Below, piece by piece: positions 24,448-33,342 of a DNA stretch of 64,000 nucleotides (position 1 is its first letter; every line of letters starts with the position of its first letter). The stretch is from assembly GCF_026343335.1 (NCBI RefSeq), contig NZ_JAPELX010000001.1, positions 2,542,001-2,606,000 on the forward strand, given 5' to 3'. The stretch is from Streptomyces sp. NBC_00078 (lineage in GTDB: Bacteria; Actinomycetota; Actinomycetes; Streptomycetales; Streptomycetaceae). The position numbers and the translations under genes are program-made. Below the pieces are notes generated by a model. That model saw nothing but the letters and a program-made list of their open reading frames with translations, was not told the DNA's origin and did no database searches.

Positions 24448-24473
24448 ACACCGACATACCGCTATGTCGCTGT
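24448..24473 (+). terminator. Hairpin ending the efe operon
   Basis: CGACATA-CCGC-TATGTCG is a perfect 7-bp stem with a 4-nt loop, 13 bp after the lipoprotein stop; outer ACA/TGT extend it with one mismatch. Confidence 0.6.
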
Positions 24474-24506
24474 ACCGCTGTGCCACCAGCGGTGCGGGCC
24501 CGGGGC

Positions 24507-25241
24507 TCAGCGGCGCAGGGGCCAGGCGGAGCTTGCCTGGTCGGATTCCTCGCCGACGTGGCGGGCGCAGGCGTCGGTGAGGATCTCAAGCAGGCTCAGC
24601 GGGTCCGGCAGGGCGTGCTCGGGGCCGCGTACCCAGTGCACGCCCTGGTCGCCGGGGAGCCGGGCGGGCGGTACGAGGACGTAGGAACCGCGGCAGTGCC
24701 AGCGCAGTCCGGGATGCTCGTCCGCGGTCTCGGGGTGGCAGTCCAGCTCGCAGGGCCACCACTCGTCCTCGTCCTCGGGGGTGCCGCGGGTGAGGGTGAA
24801 GAAGAGGAGCCGGCCGTCGTCGCTCTCCGCGACCGGGCCGACCTCGATGCCGGCGGCGAGCAGCCGCTCCAGCGCTTCTCTTCCCGCCTCCAGGGGCAGG
24901 TCGAGGACGTCGTGCACCATGCCGGTGGCGGTGATGAAGTTGGCCTGCGGCTGGTGGCGGGCCCAGCGCTCGATCTGCCCGCGGTCGGTGGTCGACTGGG
25001 TCTGCCAGGCGAACGACACCGGGTGCCGGGCCGGGGTGGGGCAGCCGACGCGGTCGCAGGAGCAGCGGTAACCGGGGGCCGGATGCGCGGCGGGGGCGAG
25101 CGGCAGTCCCGCTCCGGCGGCGGCGAGCAGCAGGGCCTCTCGGCCGGCGTCATCGGCGCCGGTCTCCTTCGGGCGGCGGCCACGCAGCCACTGGGAGAGC
25201 TTGCCCTGCCGGCCGGTGCGGCCACCGAACTCCGCGCTCAT
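24507..25241 (-). CDS. Bifunctional DNA primase/polymerase-like (prim-pol) domain protein
   Basis: The 244-residue protein contains HPAPGYRCSCDRVGCPTPARHP, then a segment ending IERWARHQPQANFITATG, and LLFFTLTRGTPEDEDEWW, LRWHCRGSYVLVPPARLPGDQGVHWVRGP. This cysteine/histidine cluster followed by a W-x-x-x-P-x-AN-x-x-x-TG segment and a G-S-Y-V-x-x-PP block matches the N-terminal prim-pol domain common in actinobacterial plasmid primases and stand-alone chromosomal proteins. The full catalytic acidic triad is not obvious, so enzymatic activity is uncertain. It is a free-standing gene followed upstream by a TetR gene on the same strand. Confidence 0.8.
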   Translation of the reverse strand: MSAEFGGRTGRQGKLSQWLRGRRPKETGADDAGREALLLAAAGAGLPLAPAAHPAPGYRCSCDRVGCPTPARHPVSFAWQTQSTTDRGQIERWARHQPQANFITATGMVHDVLDLPLEAGREALERLLAAGIEVGPVAESDDGRLLFFTLTRGTPEDEDEWWPCELDCHPETADEHPGLRWHCRGSYVLVPPARLPGDQGVHWVRGPEHALPDPLSLLEILTDACARHVGEESDQASSAWPLRR

Positions 25242-25279
25242 CTATCGCCTCGCCTTGCTGTCGTGCGGAACAGCATGCC

Positions 25280-25942
25280 CTATGGTCCCACCAACCGGTG
25301 CTCCGGGGTACCAGAAGGGACATCCGGGGTACGTGGGGCAAGTCCGTGGAGTGCGTAGTCGACGAGGGTGTCCGTGTAGTCGTACGAGATCGGGCCCGTG
25401 TGCTGGAGCCAGCGCTGGGCCAGGGGCGAGACGAAGAGTTCCAGGGCGATGCGCGGGTCGATCTCCGGGCGGACCTCGCCGGAGCGCTGTGCGGAGCGCA
25501 GCCGGGCGACGTACAGCTGGAGGGAGGGTTCGAGGAGCTTGGCCACGGAGTCCCGGCCGAGTTGCTCGTTGACCAGGCCCTCTGCGGCCAGGGCGCGGGA
25601 GGGCACCTCGAACCTGGGGTCCTTCAGCTGGTCGACGGTCATCCGCAGCACGGCCTTGAGGTCGGCGGCGAGGTCGCCGGTGTCCGGGATGACGTAGGGC
25701 TCCTGGCCCGCCTCCCGTGCCGCCTCCGCGCTGAGGTCGAGGAACGCCTCCAGCAGGACGTCCGCCTTGGATTCCCACCACCGGTAGATCGTCTGCTTGC
25801 CCACGCCGGCCCGGGCGGCGATGCCCTCGATGCTGGTCTTCGGGTAGCCGACCTCGCCGACCAGCGCGAGGGCGGCGTCGTAGATCGCGCGACGGGACCT
25901 CTCGCTGCGGCGGGTGGAGTCGGGAGCGGGCTTCTTGGCCAT
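25280..25942 (-). CDS. TetR/AcrR family transcriptional regulator
   Basis: This 220-residue TetR protein has the HTH IEGIAARAGVGKQTIYRWWES at about residues 40-60. Its C-terminal domain is of the TetR_C_11 kind (RMTVDQLKDPRFEVPSRALAAEGL, ALELFVSPLAQRWLQHTGPI). It lies 38 bp before the prim-pol gene and 57 bp after the Rsm22-like gene, all on the minus strand. No exporter adjoins it, so its target is not evident from context. Confidence 0.9.
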   Translation of the reverse strand: MAKKPAPDSTRRSERSRRAIYDAALALVGEVGYPKTSIEGIAARAGVGKQTIYRWWESKADVLLEAFLDLSAEAAREAGQEPYVIPDTGDLAADLKAVLRMTVDQLKDPRFEVPSRALAAEGLVNEQLGRDSVAKLLEPSLQLYVARLRSAQRSGEVRPEIDPRIALELFVSPLAQRWLQHTGPISYDYTDTLVDYALHGLAPRTPDVPSGTPEHRLVGP

Positions 25943-25999
25943 GCCAAGACCGTACCAAGGAGTGAGACGGAGCGTCTCGTCCTGTTTCTGCGCCGGTGA

Positions 26000-26995
26000 C
26001 TACGACGGTGAGGTGTACGGCGGCCAGGGGTCCCCCCAGTCCGCGTCCCGCGCCGCCTTGTACAGGTCGCCGTGGCGTTTGGTGACCGTCGTGCGGCGCA
26101 GCTGCTCGTCGGCCTCGCACAGGTCGAGGAGGACCTGGCCCTTGCGGATCTGCGGGCGCCGGACGACTCGGGAGGGGGCGGGCCCTGCCGGGAGGCGAGT
26201 GGCGGCGACGTAGCTGAACTTCTCGTCCTCGTACGGCAGGGAGCCGCCCTTGACCTGACGGTGCAGGGAGGACCGGCTGACCCGGGCCGAGAAGTGGCAC
26301 CAGTCCTCGCCGGGGACGATCGGGCAGGCGGCGCTGTGCGGGCAGGGCGCGGCGACGTGGAAGCCTGCCGCGATCAGGCGGTCGCGGGCCTCGATGACAC
26401 GGGCGTAGCCGGCCGGGGTGCCGGCCTCGACGATCACGACGGCCTGCGCGGCGGCTGCCGCGGCGTCGACGAGCGAGGCGCGGTCGGGGGCGGTCAGTTC
26501 GTTCAGGACGTAGGAGACGGTGACGAGGTCGGTCTCGTCGAAGGTGAGCGCGGCGCCGATCCGCGAGCGCCGCCAACTGGCTTGCTCCAGCGCCGGGTTG
26601 GCGGCGGCGAGCTCCCGGCCCAGGGCGAGGGCGGGTTCGGCCCAGTCGAGCACGGTGACGGGGCGGGTGCCGTCCCAGGTGGCGGTGACGGCCCAGGTCG
26701 CGGCGCCGGTCCCGCCACCGACGTCCACATGACTGGTGGGCACCCAGTCGGGCACGGCGTCGGCGAACGCCTCCAGCGCGGAGCACACCGCCTCGAAGGT
26801 CGCGGGCATCCGGTAGGCGGCGTAGGCGGCGACGTCGGCCCGGTCCCGGAGGATGGGGGCGTCGGTCGGGGTGACCCCGCGGTAACTGGCGATGAGCCGC
26901 TCGACAGCTTGCGCGGCCTGCTTGGGCGGCAGCCCGTCGAGCAGAGCGGCGAGGCTGTGGCGCAGAGTCTCGGCGGGTGGTGCGGGGACGTTCAC
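26000..26995 (-). CDS. Rsm22-family small-subunit-rRNA methyltransferase-like protein
   Basis: The 331-residue protein has a SAM-binding start HVDVGGGTGAATWAV near residue 90, then TVLDWAEPALALGRELA and LVTVSYVLNELTAPDRASLV. Its second half has VVIVEAGTPAGYARVIEARDRL, and a cysteine group in VAAPCPHSAACPI followed by DWCHFSARV and RSSLHRQVKGG. These match the Rsm22 family, known from the mitochondrial ribosome, where several Cys residues bind a metal or Fe-S cluster. Bacterial members are probably rRNA methyltransferases or assembly factors. The upstream gap holds 21-bp repeats and a Streptomyces intergenic repeat. Confidence 0.85.
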   Translation of the reverse strand: MNVPAPPAETLRHSLAALLDGLPPKQAAQAVERLIASYRGVTPTDAPILRDRADVAAYAAYRMPATFEAVCSALEAFADAVPDWVPTSHVDVGGGTGAATWAVTATWDGTRPVTVLDWAEPALALGRELAAANPALEQASWRRSRIGAALTFDETDLVTVSYVLNELTAPDRASLVDAAAAAAQAVVIVEAGTPAGYARVIEARDRLIAAGFHVAAPCPHSAACPIVPGEDWCHFSARVSRSSLHRQVKGGSLPYEDEKFSYVAATRLPAGPAPSRVVRRPQIRKGQVLLDLCEADEQLRRTTVTKRHGDLYKAARDADWGDPWPPYTSPS

Positions 26996-27054
26996 CGCCC
27001 GATTCTAGAACGCGCCCAACCCCTCCCTGCCGGCCAGCACCTCCTCACTGCCGA

Positions 27055-27117
27055 CCGGCATCCTCTCGCTGCCCACCGGCACCCTCTCGCTGGGGGCCGG
27101 CACCCTCCCACTCCCGG
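27055..27117. repeat. Three tandem 21-bp repeats
   Basis: Units beginning CCGGCAYCCTC occur at 27055, 27076 and 27097, with a degraded copy before them. They lie in the 227-bp gap upstream of the Rsm22-like gene. Confidence 0.75.
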
Positions 27118-27130
27118 CCGGGGCACATCC

Positions 27131-27199
27131 AGCCCGTCCGGCGTTTGAGGACGAGGCCGTTCAGGCCGAAGCGGGGGTCTGGGGGCGGCGAGCCCCCAG
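27131..27199 (+). repeat. Streptomyces-type intergenic repeat, copy 2
   Basis: It begins AGCCCGTCCGGCGTTTGAGG, then continues with GGCCGAAGCGGGGGTCTGG and ends in AGCCCCCAG. It aligns along its length with the inverted copy at 4640-4703. Confidence 0.7.
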
Positions 27200-27222
27200 C
27201 AACGGTCGGCACACCCACCGCG

Positions 27223-28353
27223 TCAGGCCGGCCGCACGGCCCGCGCCACCCTCGTCGCCGCAGCCGCCCTCGGCTTGTTGTCCGCCGCCCGCCTGCGCGG
27301 ATGCACCGTGTTCGCCAGCAGCACCAGGAACGTGTCCGTCGCCGGGTCCAGCACCAGTGACGTCCCCGTGAACCCCGTGTGCCCCGCCGCTCCCCGGCCC
27401 GCCAGCTCGCCCATGAACCACGGCTGGTCGACGGCGAAGCCCAGCCCCGGCGGGGTCAGCAGCAGTTCCACGAAGTCGGAGCCGAGGATGCGGGCGGGGC
27501 CGTGGGAGCCGCCGGCGAGCAGCGTCCGGCAGAACACCGCCAGGTCCCGCCCGGTGGAGAACATGCCCGCGTGGCCGGCGATCCCCCCGAGCGCCCACGC
27601 GTTCTCGTCGTGGACGACGCCCCGCACCATCCCCCGGTCCACCTTGGCCCAGGGCCGCCGCTGGTCCTCCGTGGCCGCCGCACCGGGGCAGGGCCCGAAG
27701 TCGGTGGACAGCATGCCCAGCGGCCGGGTGATCCCGTCGTTGATCAGGACGTCGAGCGTGCGGCCGGTGATCCGTTCCAGGACGAACTGGAGCAGCAGGA
27801 GGTTGAGGTCGGAGTAGGCGTAGGTGCCGGGTACGCCGACCGGCGCCTCCGCGCGCAGCTTCGCCAGCCGCTCGGTGTCGTCGGCGCAGTCGTACAGCGG
27901 GAGTTCGGGGCGCAGCCCGGAGGTGTGGGTGAGCAGCTCCCGTACGGTGATGCGGTGCCGGACGGCCGCGCGGAACTCGGGGAGGTAGGCGCCGACCCGT
28001 GCGTCGATGCCGAGCGTGCCGCGCTCGATCTGCTGCACGGCGGCGACCGCGGTGAACAGCTTGGTGAGGGAGGCCAGGTCGAAGGGCGTGTCCACGGTCA
28101 TCGGGACCCGCGCCTCGGCGGGCAGCTCGATGCCGCGGTCGGTCCCGGCGTCGTGAGCCGCGTACCGCACGGCCCAGCCCGCCGCGTCCTCGACGGCGAT
28201 CACCGGGCCGCGCCCGGCGACCACGACGGTGCCCGCGGCCCAGGGGTTCTCCCCGGCGCTGAGATCCCGGACCTCCTGGACGAGGTGGCGGAGTTCCTCG
28301 GGGTCGAGTCCGGCCCGTTCCGGACTGTCCCTGCGCAGTCTCGGTGCGCTCAG
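27223..28353 (-). CDS. Serine hydrolase, beta-lactamase (class C)/esterase family
   Basis: This 376-residue protein has the serine-hydrolase motif SLTK (FDLASLTKLFTAV) near residue 93, YAYSDLNLLLLQ (Tyr-x-Asn-like motif: YSD) and HTGFTG (KTG equivalent HTG) near the C-terminus. These are class C beta-lactamase/EstB-type marks, and no signal peptide is visible. The start is unusual. No ATG/GTG/TTG is well placed, but a CTG at 28353 overlaps the stop of the upstream MFS gene in CTGA and has GGAGGGAG about 9 nt upstream. A GTG at 28398 is the alternative and has a weak site. It is coupled to an MFS drug transporter, so it may modify a substrate of that pump or act in muropeptide metabolism. Confidence 0.85.
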   Translation of the reverse strand: MSAPRLRRDSPERAGLDPEELRHLVQEVRDLSAGENPWAAGTVVVAGRGPVIAVEDAAGWAVRYAAHDAGTDRGIELPAEARVPMTVDTPFDLASLTKLFTAVAAVQQIERGTLGIDARVGAYLPEFRAAVRHRITVRELLTHTSGLRPELPLYDCADDTERLAKLRAEAPVGVPGTYAYSDLNLLLLQFVLERITGRTLDVLINDGITRPLGMLSTDFGPCPGAAATEDQRRPWAKVDRGMVRGVVHDENAWALGGIAGHAGMFSTGRDLAVFCRTLLAGGSHGPARILGSDFVELLLTPPGLGFAVDQPWFMGELAGRGAAGHTGFTGTSLVLDPATDTFLVLLANTVHPRRRAADNKPRAAAATRVARAVRPA

Positions 28354-29645
28354 CTCTCTGCTCCCTCCGCGCCCGCCCGCCCGTTCCAAGGACGGCACAT
28401 TCCCACGAAGCAGGCCAGTGCCACCAGTGCTGCGGCCAGTTGGACGACGGCCATCGGGACGGCGGTGTGCTCGCCGGCGATCCCGACGAGCGGGGAGGCG
28501 ACCGCGCCGATGAGGAACGAGGACGTGCCGAGCAGCGCGGACGCGGAGCCTGCGGCGTGCTTGGTGCGCATCAGGGCGAGCGCCTGGGCGTTGGGCAGGG
28601 TGACGCCCATCGCGGACATCAGGACGAACAGGGCGGCGGCGACGGGCACCAGGCCGACCGTGCCGAGGACGCCGGTGGACATCAGCAGCAGGGCGGTCGC
28701 GGCGGCGATGACGACGGCCAGGCCCGCGCCCATGACCAGCTCCAGGCTCACCCGCCCGACCAGCACCTTCCCGTTGAACTGGCCGACCGCGACCAGCCCG
28801 ACCGAGTTCAGGCCGAACAGCAGGCTGAAGGTCTGCGGGGAGGCGCCGTAGATCTCCTGGATCACGAAGGGCGAGGCCGAGATGTAGGCGAAGAGCGCCG
28901 CGAACGCGAAGCCGCCCGCGAGCATGAAGCCGGTGAAGGGCAGGTCGGCGAGCAGGCGCCGCATCGAGTGCAGGGCCTCGCCGACTCCCCCGCCGTGCCG
29001 CTCGCGCACGGGGAGGGTCTCGGGCAGCCTCGTCCACACGAAGGCGGTCAGCACCGTCCCGACGACCGTGAGCACCACGAAGACGCCCCGCCAGTCCGTC
29101 ACCCGCAGGATCTGTCCGCCGATCAGCGGCGCGACGACCGGGGCGACCCCGCCGATCAGCATGAGGGTGGAGAAGAAGCGGGCCATCGCCACGCCGTCGT
29201 ACAGGTCGCGGACCACGGCCCGTGCGATGACGATCCCCGCCGCGCCCGCCAGGCCCTGCGCGAGCCGGAAGGCGACCAGGGACTCGACGGTGGGCGCGAA
29301 AGCGCACAGCACGGTCGAGACGACATAGGCGACGAGCCCCACCAGCAGCGGGCGCCGGCGGCCCCACCGGTCGCTCATCGGCCCGGCCACCAGCTGCCCG
29401 AGCGCCATTCCGAGCAGACAGGCGGTGAGGGTGAGCTGGACGGTGGCCGCGGGCGCGTGCAGGGACCTGGTGACCTCCGGGAGCGAGGGGAGGTACATGT
29501 CCATCGCCAGTGGGGGCGTGGCGGTGAGGCCGCCGAGGATCACGGTGACGAGCAGACCGGTGCGGCGCACAGCGGGGGCGGCCGGTTCCGCTTCCGGTCC
29601 GGCCGCCTGTTCTATGTGTGGTGTCGAGGCCTCCTGCTCGGCCAT
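28350..29645 (-). CDS. MFS transporter, Bcr/CflA drug-resistance family
   Basis: The 431-residue protein has 12 TM segments with Bcr/CflA hallmarks: MDMYLPSLPEVTRSL in TM1, GQLVAGPMSDRWGRRRPLL (motif A) and RFFSTLMLIGGVAPVVAPLIGGQIL (motif C of 12-TM drug antiporters). The ATG at 29645 follows GGGAGGGG; upstream in-frame ATGs lack such a site. It probably exports drugs such as bicyclomycin or chloramphenicol-like compounds by proton antiport. The stop overlaps the CTG start of the serine hydrolase. Confidence 0.93.
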   Translation of the reverse strand: MAEQEASTPHIEQAAGPEAEPAAPAVRRTGLLVTVILGGLTATPPLAMDMYLPSLPEVTRSLHAPAATVQLTLTACLLGMALGQLVAGPMSDRWGRRRPLLVGLVAYVVSTVLCAFAPTVESLVAFRLAQGLAGAAGIVIARAVVRDLYDGVAMARFFSTLMLIGGVAPVVAPLIGGQILRVTDWRGVFVVLTVVGTVLTAFVWTRLPETLPVRERHGGGVGEALHSMRRLLADLPFTGFMLAGGFAFAALFAYISASPFVIQEIYGASPQTFSLLFGLNSVGLVAVGQFNGKVLVGRVSLELVMGAGLAVVIAAATALLLMSTGVLGTVGLVPVAAALFVLMSAMGVTLPNAQALALMRTKHAAGSASALLGTSSFLIGAVASPLVGIAGEHTAVPMAVVQLAAALVALACFVGMCRPWNGRAGAEGAES

Positions 29646-29763
29646 GTGCCCCTCCCTTTCCGAGCGCTGCATTTTCCCGGGGGCAGCCCCCGGACCCCCG
29701 GCCACCTATGCTCTCAGCTCGTACACAGTGCCGAAGGCCACATGAGCGAGGGCGGGGTCCGTG

Positions 29764-30828
29764 ATGACGGCGGAGAGCGTGCGGTGGGGGATCCTGGCGA
29801 CGGGCGGGATCGCCGCCGCGTTCACGGCGGACCTGGTGGATCTGCCGGACGCGGAGGTCGTAGCGGTGGCCTCGCGAACGGAGGCGTCGGCGAAGGCGTT
29901 CGCGGAACGGTTCGGGATCGAGCGGGCGTACGGCGACTGGGCGGCGCTCGCCGAGGACGCGGACATCGACGTCGTCTACGTCGCCACCCCGCATTCGGCG
30001 CACCGGGCGGCCGCGGGCCTGTGCCTCCGGGCCGGGCGGAACGTGCTGTGCGAGAAGGCGTTCACGCTCAACGCGCGCGAGGCCGAGGAGCTGGTCGCGC
30101 TGGCGCGGGAGCGCGGGAGCTTCCTGATGGAGGCGATGTGGATGTACTGCAATCCCCTCGTACGGCGCCTGAAGGATCTCGTCGACGACGGCGTGATCGG
30201 TGAAGTCCGCAGCGTGCAGGCCGACTTCGGGCTCGCCGGTCACCTCTTGCCGGAGGCGAGGGACGGGATACTGCCGGCGTCGCACCGGCTGCGTGATCCC
30301 GGGCAGGGCGGGGGCTCGCTGCTGGACCTCGGCGTGTACCCGGTGTCGTTCGCGCAGCTGCTGCTCGGTGAGCCGGCCGACGTGGCGGCGCGGGCGACCC
30401 TCTCCGAGGAGGGCGTCGACCTCCAGACGGGCGCTTTGCTCTCCTTCGACAGCGGTGCGCTCGCCTCGGTGCACTGCTCGATCGTCGGCGGTACGGCGAC
30501 CTCGGCGTCGGTCACCGGCTCGCGGGGCCGTATCGACGTCCCGTACGGCTTCTTCTTCCCGGACCGCTTCGTGCTGCACCGGGACGGCCGGGACCCCGAG
30601 GAGTTCGTGGCCGATCCGGCGGACGGAGCGCGGAACAGTCTGCGGCACGAGGCGCGGGAGGTCATGCGCGCGCTGCGGGCCGGTGAGACCGAGTCGCCGC
30701 TGGTCCCGCTCGATGGCACCCTCGCGGTGATGCGGACGCTCGACGCGATCCGGGACCGTATCGGCGTCCGCTACCCGGGAGAGGACCTGGGAGAGGCCGT
30801 CACACCAGACGCAGTCACGCCCGCCTGA
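29764..30828 (+). CDS. Gfo/Idh/MocA family NAD(P)-dependent oxidoreductase
   Basis: The 354-residue protein starts with the dinucleotide-binding strand [20 protein letters not shown]. Family blocks follow: [35 protein letters not shown] (the EKP-like motif, here EKA) and [21 protein letters not shown]. The C-terminal domain has [16 protein letters not shown] and a beta-sheet half. The second residue of the EKP motif is conserved Lys, so catalysis is plausible. ATG 29764 is preceded by a GTG at 29761; either could initiate. The substrate, usually a sugar or cyclitol, is unknown. It is divergent from the MFS gene. Confidence 0.92.
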   Translation: MTAESVRWGILATGGIAAAFTADLVDLPDAEVVAVASRTEASAKAFAERFGIERAYGDWAALAEDADIDVVYVATPHSAHRAAAGLCLRAGRNVLCEKAFTLNAREAEELVALARERGSFLMEAMWMYCNPLVRRLKDLVDDGVIGEVRSVQADFGLAGHLLPEARDGILPASHRLRDPGQGGGSLLDLGVYPVSFAQLLLGEPADVAARATLSEEGVDLQTGALLSFDSGALASVHCSIVGGTATSASVTGSRGRIDVPYGFFFPDRFVLHRDGRDPEEFVADPADGARNSLRHEAREVMRALRAGETESPLVPLDGTLAVMRTLDAIRDRIGVRYPGEDLGEAVTPDAVTPA

Positions 30829-30866
30829 CCCCCTGCTCCCCCGCCTCCTCGCCTACGCTCCGGGCC

Positions 30867-31673
30867 ATGGATGCCATGCGGACTCAGCAGACCGAGCAGC
30901 GGGAACAGCGGGAACAGACGGAGACGCGGTCGAGCATCGCGGTGGTGACCGGCGCCGGGTCCGGCATCGGGCGGGCGGTCGCCGTGGAGCTGCTGGGTGC
31001 GGGCTGGTCGGTGGCTTTGGCGGGACGGCGCCTCGGGACGCTGGAGGAGACGGCGGCGCTGGTGCCCGACGGGGCCGCTCTCCCCGTACGGACGGATGTC
31101 TCGCAACCGGACGACGTGGCCGCGCTGTTCGCCGCCGCCGTCGACCGCTTCGGGCGGGTCGACCTGCTGTTCAACAATGCGGGGACGTTCGGTCCCGGCG
31201 GGGTTCCGGTCGAGGAACTGCCGTACGACGCCTGGCGGCATGTGGTGGACACCAACCTCAACGGGGCGTTCCTGTGCGCGCAGGCGGCCTACCGGCAGAT
31301 GAAGGAACAGGACCCGCAGGGCGGGCGGATCATCAACAACGGGTCTATTTCGGCCCATACGCCCCGGCCGTTCTCCGTCGCCTACACGGCGACCAAGCAC
31401 GCGCTGACCGGCCTGACCAAGTCGCTGTCGCTGGACGGGCGGGCGTACAACATCGCGGTCGGGCAGATCGACATCGGCAACGCGGCGACCGACATGACCG
31501 CGCGGATGCAGACCGGGGCCTTGCAGGCCAACGGCGAGGTCGCGGTCGAGCCCGTGATGGACGCCGCCGACGTGGCGCGCACGGTGCGGCACATGGCCGA
31601 GCTGCCGCTGGAGGCGAACGTGCAGTTCGCGACGGTGTTGGCGACCGCCATGCCGTACGTGGGGCGCGGCTGA
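30867..31673 (+). CDS. Short-chain dehydrogenase/reductase
   Basis: The 268-residue SDR has a Gln/Glu/Arg-rich N-terminal tail, then [18 protein letters not shown] (TGxxxGIG), [10 protein letters not shown] (NNAG), [11 protein letters not shown] (catalytic Ser) and [15 protein letters not shown] (YxxxK). The C-terminal [14 protein letters not shown] contributes to cofactor binding. It follows the Gfo/Idh gene by 38 bp in the same direction, so the two may act on one pathway. An in-frame ATG three codons later is an equally good start. The substrate is unknown. Confidence 0.92.
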   Translation: MDAMRTQQTEQREQREQTETRSSIAVVTGAGSGIGRAVAVELLGAGWSVALAGRRLGTLEETAALVPDGAALPVRTDVSQPDDVAALFAAAVDRFGRVDLLFNNAGTFGPGGVPVEELPYDAWRHVVDTNLNGAFLCAQAAYRQMKEQDPQGGRIINNGSISAHTPRPFSVAYTATKHALTGLTKSLSLDGRAYNIAVGQIDIGNAATDMTARMQTGALQANGEVAVEPVMDAADVARTVRHMAELPLEANVQFATVLATAMPYVGRG

Positions 31674-31709
31674 CCGCACCCGCAGACCTCAACTCTTCAA
31701 CTTGCACAA

Positions 31710-31728
31710 CCGGAATTTGAGATTCCGG
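31710..31728 (+). terminator. Hairpin after the SDR gene
   Basis: CCGGAAT-TTGAG-ATTCCGG is a perfect 7-bp stem 37 bp after the stop. Confidence 0.55.
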
Positions 31729-31824
31729 AGGATTGCGGCCGGTCGTGGGCCTATGCTCAAATCTCCTCCACAAGAGCTTCACACTTGGGGGAGAGTAGTT
31801 CCGTAGCCAAAACCCAGGGGGGAG

Positions 31825-31908
31825 ACGGCAGCCGTTCCAGCGAGCCGGGTGGGGGTGGATTCCGCGTGAGACCGCGGGATACGCACCGGCGCGTGGAACG
31901 GCTGCCGT
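31825..31908. repeat. 15-bp perfect inverted repeat
   Basis: ACGGCAGCCGTTCCA (31825-31839) and TGGAACGGCTGCCGT (31894-31908) are exact reverse complements with a 54-bp loop. It lies 24 bp beyond the stop of the carboxypeptidase gene and may terminate that transcript. Confidence 0.6.
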
Positions 31909-31932
31909 GTACGTCAGTCGGCCGCCGGCACG

Positions 31933-33081
31933 TCAATCGGCCTGCCGGCTCCCGCGTTTGGCCCGCCGCCGCAGCGCCCACACGCCGCCCGCCAGCACGG
32001 CGACCGTGCCGCCCGCGCCCTCCAGCAGCCGCCAGGCAGAGGGAGTGCCGGACGCGGCGCCCGGAGCGCCGGCCGCCGCCCTGACCGCCCCGTGGCTCGG
32101 CGTCACCTTCGCCCCGCCCTCGCTCAGCGGCTCGACCAGCGCGCCCACCGCCCGCGCCGAACTCCCCTTCGTGAAGCCCCAGTCGAGCAGGGCGGCCGTC
32201 TCCTCGTACACAGCGTTGTAGCCGCTCTTCGGATGCATCACGGTGACCAGCAGAGTCCGGCCGCCGCGGGTGGCGGCACCGGTGAAGGTGTTGCCGGCGT
32301 TGCTGGTGAATCCGTTCTTGACCCCGATCAGTCCGTCGTACGTCTTCACGCCCCACGCGCCCGTGAGCAGACGGTCGGTGTTCTGGATCTGGAAGGTCTT
32401 CCTGCCGCCGGCCGGGAAGTTCGCGGTCCCGGTGTGGCAGTACTCGCGGAAGTCGGCGTTCTTCAGTCCGTGCCGGGCGAACAGGGTGAGGTCGTAGGCC
32501 GAGGACAGCTGGCCCTTGTGGTCGAAGCCGTCGGGGCTGACGACATGGGTGTCCAGGGCCTGCAGGTCCTCGGCCTTGGCCTGCATCTCGGCGACCGTCC
32601 TCGCCACTCCGCCGTTCATGTGGGCGAGCACGTGCACGGCGTCGTTGCCGGAGCGCAGGAAGACGCCCTGCCACAACTGCTCGACGGTGTACGTGATCCC
32701 GGGCTTGACCCCGACGAGGCTGGAGCCGGCCGGGATGTCGGCCAGGTCGGCCTCGGTCACCGTGTACCGCTCGGTGCGGTCGAACTTCTTCAGCACGGTG
32801 TCGGCGAAGAGCATCTTCAGCGTGGAGGCGGGGGCCAGGCGCCGGTGCGCGGCATTGGAGGCGAGCACCTCTCCGGTGGCGCAGTCGGCGACGAGCCAGG
32901 CGCTCGCGGTGAGCTTCCCGGGCAGACCTGTGACGCCGCTCACTTGAATTCCCGCGCGGGCAAGTCGCGCACCGCCGACGACGGTGGCAGCGGCGGAAGC
33001 GGGAGTCGCCGCGGCGAACGGAATCGCGGCGGCGGTCAGGCCGAGAGCGGCACGCCGGGTGACCGGAGAAGAATCGCGCAT
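31933..33081 (-). CDS. D-alanyl-D-alanine carboxypeptidase (S11/PBP5-type)
   Basis: The 382-residue exported enzyme trims the terminal D-Ala of peptidoglycan stem peptides. A Tat-like signal (RRAALGLTAAAIPFAAATPASA) precedes the S11 domain with SxxK (PASTLKMLF), SxN (LRSGNDAVHVLA) and a K-N-G motif (IGVKNGFTSNAGNTF) in place of KTG. The Thr-to-Asn change occurs in some actinobacterial members. Near the C-terminus are one membrane helix (GTVAVLAGGVWAL) and a basic tail. No PBP5_C beta domain is evident. An in-frame GTG at 33096 is an alternative start; neither has a strong ribosome site. Confidence 0.92.
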   Translation of the reverse strand: MRDSSPVTRRAALGLTAAAIPFAAATPASAAATVVGGARLARAGIQVSGVTGLPGKLTASAWLVADCATGEVLASNAAHRRLAPASTLKMLFADTVLKKFDRTERYTVTEADLADIPAGSSLVGVKPGITYTVEQLWQGVFLRSGNDAVHVLAHMNGGVARTVAEMQAKAEDLQALDTHVVSPDGFDHKGQLSSAYDLTLFARHGLKNADFREYCHTGTANFPAGGRKTFQIQNTDRLLTGAWGVKTYDGLIGVKNGFTSNAGNTFTGAATRGGRTLLVTVMHPKSGYNAVYEETAALLDWGFTKGSSARAVGALVEPLSEGGAKVTPSHGAVRAAAGAPGAASGTPSAWRLLEGAGGTVAVLAGGVWALRRRAKRGSRQAD

Positions 33082-33342
33082 TCCGGGACCGTACACCGCA
33101 CCCGACAGGAGCTACCTGGCGGTACGGCACCCACCGGCGGCGCTGGTCCACCGTACTGCGGATGATCGGCGGCCTGGACCGCCCCACCGGGGGCAGCGGC
33201 GCGCCGGACGGTGTCGACCTCGCGCGCGTCAGCGAGGCCAAACCGGCCCCGATGCGCGCCCGGACGCGGCAGACGTACCGCCATCAGCGGTACCCCCCAT
33301 GCGGCAGCCAGGGCCGCTGAGCGCCGCCCCCACGGGAGGAGT

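Noticed and set aside
27223..30648. A single 1141-codon minus-strand frame spanning hydrolase, MFS and Gfo/Idh region
   Set aside because: Only its last third encodes a real protein (serine hydrolase). The rest is out of frame with the MFS gene and antisense to the oxidoreductase.
33116..33320. Plus-strand frame with some coding-like composition between the carboxypeptidase and aldo/keto reductase genes
   Set aside because: No start codon with ribosome site and no family resemblance. It could be the tail of a lost gene, but evidence is too thin.
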